Origin: Gemmatimonadota bacterium | GTDB lineage: Bacteria > Gemmatimonadota > Gemmatimonadetes > Gemmatimonadales > GWC2-71-9 | Direction of reading: 5' to 3' | NCBI GenBank assembly: GCA_016704275.1 | Contig: JADJAK010000005.1 | Location: forward strand, 364,076-428,075 | Length of the DNA stretch: 64,000 nucleotides | In this document: piece by piece, positions 63,372 through 64,000 of the stretch | How positions within the stretch are numbered: position 1 is the stretch's first letter | Layout of the letters: each line of letters begins with the position of its first letter | Notes under the pieces: model-generated | What the model was told of the DNA's origin: nothing | The model's database searches: none | What the model saw: the letters and a program-made list of their open reading frames with translations, nothing else | Translations under genes and position numbers: made by a program

Positions 63372-64000
63372 GCACTGAAGCCCGTCCTGGAGCCCCGGTG
63401 CCCCCAGCCCGTTGGTTCATCGTGTTCGCCAGCCTCGTAGGGCTCGCTGCTTGTGGCGATCGCGCACCGAGTGCTAGCCCACTGCCGACCTGGACCCTTC
63501 GGGAAGAATGGCGCGTGGGCGGCGAGGCCGAGGGTCCGCACTCCTTCGATGCCAACTTCGGACTAGGCATGCTCCCAGGTGACACGCTTGTCCACTTCGA
63601 CTATCAGGACGAGCGCTTCCACCTGCTGGATCGCAACGGAAAGCCAGTCCGCAGCTTCGGCAGAAAGGGGGGTGGCCCCGGCGAGCTGTTGGACGGCATG
63701 GGCTTCGTGGTCACCAGTTCGGGGATCATCGTCGTCAATGACCGCGGTAACCAGCGCCTCAGCCGGTTCGATGCCAGCGGGACGGCGCTCGGTTCGGTGC
63801 CGCTTCCTCCTCGACCCACCATGGGCGTCCGATGGGATGCGCACCTCCTCGACGATGGTCGGCTCATAGAGCGGTATGCCACCGTCGTCGATTCCCTTGG
63901 CACCGGCGTCTGGTTCGACCATACCCGGCTCTGGTCCGCTGACCTGACTTCCTCTGAGGAGTTCCGGACGGACTCGTGCATGGTCTCCCCACGGCCGGCA
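63368..64000 (+). CDS. Six-bladed beta-propeller lipoprotein, 3' partial
   Basis: Open frame from ATG 63368 to the window end with no stop. Signal RWFIVFASLVGLAAC with lipobox Cys at about 35. The propeller signature FGRKGGGPGELLDGMG (about residue 97) is intact, with blade motifs FHLLDRNGKPVR and IVVNDRGNQRLSRFDASG. It overlaps the upstream stop by 4 nt. It is an intact member of the family running past the window. Confidence 0.8.
   Translation, partial: MSTEARPGAPVPPARWFIVFASLVGLAACGDRAPSASPLPTWTLREEWRVGGEAEGPHSFDANFGLGMLPGDTLVHFDYQDERFHLLDRNGKPVRSFGRKGGGPGELLDGMGFVVTSSGIIVVNDRGNQRLSRFDASGTALGSVPLPPRPTMGVRWDAHLLDDGRLIERYATVVDSLGTGVWFDHTRLWSADLTSSEEFRTDSCMVSPRPA

Overview
The window is high-GC DNA from a Gram-negative bacterium. 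It carries LPS-transport lipoprotein LptE, a heptose adenylyltransferase, an LpxH-like phosphoesterase, SecDF and many lipoproteins. The mix of GatCAB-dependent tRNA amidation, a GlmU-like alternative enzyme, a DUF5916 outer-membrane protein, an M1 peptidase and a large family of secreted six-bladed beta-propeller proteins most resembles Gemmatimonadota. That assignment is an inference from gene content, not from a marker gene.

Positions 1 to about 34.9 kb are dense housekeeping sequence in short overlapping operons. In order they hold: a minus-strand sugar-nucleotide set (GlmU-like, ManC, roadblock protein); serS, a sensor kinase, pcrA, gatC, gatA, gatB and an aminotransferase-V protein on the plus strand; a convergent minus-strand pair (phospholipase C-like, DUF948-like); murA and pgeF; the rimP-nusA-L7Ae-infB-rbfA-truB-ribF translation/transcription operon, preceded by an attenuator-like terminator; secD-secF-tatD; ridA, a small membrane protein and murI; an LpxH-like phosphoesterase; and a run of thioesterase, HEAT/cyclophilin protein, two lipoproteins including LptE, rfaE2, rph and rdgB. 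A strong intrinsic terminator follows rdgB. MurA has Asp in place of the fosfomycin-target Cys.

Positions 34.9 to 43.5 kb are an accessory block, visibly more AT-rich than the core, that looks like a defence island. It holds an Abi_C-type abortive infection gene, a DUF4145 gene, an XRE-ImmA/IrrE plus DUF4411 (PIN-like) pair, an HNH nuclease gene, a lipoprotein/beta-propeller pair, an MltR-like gene, and a Pycsar-type pair (PycTM-like DUF5706 effector and PycC-like nucleotide cyclase). Two copies of an ~80-nt element with two covarying hairpins stand directly upstream of the Abi gene and of the MltR/Pycsar genes. Almost all of these genes are broken by single-base shifts, mostly in short homopolymers.

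Positions 43.5 to 64 kb are a second accessory stretch, again nearly all plus-strand. It holds an M1 peptidase, three Clp N-domain paralogues (one intact, two broken), a response regulator, a decayed modular secreted protein, a di-haem peroxidase, five more beta-propeller genes (four broken, one running off the right edge), a Cys-rich secreted protein, an IS3-family remnant, a DUF5916 outer-membrane protein and small membrane or secreted proteins. A family of short repeats reading AACARGCRTTTGCTGCGG, resembling one arm of an integron attC site, lies at several gene ends. No tRNA, rRNA, CRISPR array or replication origin was recognised.
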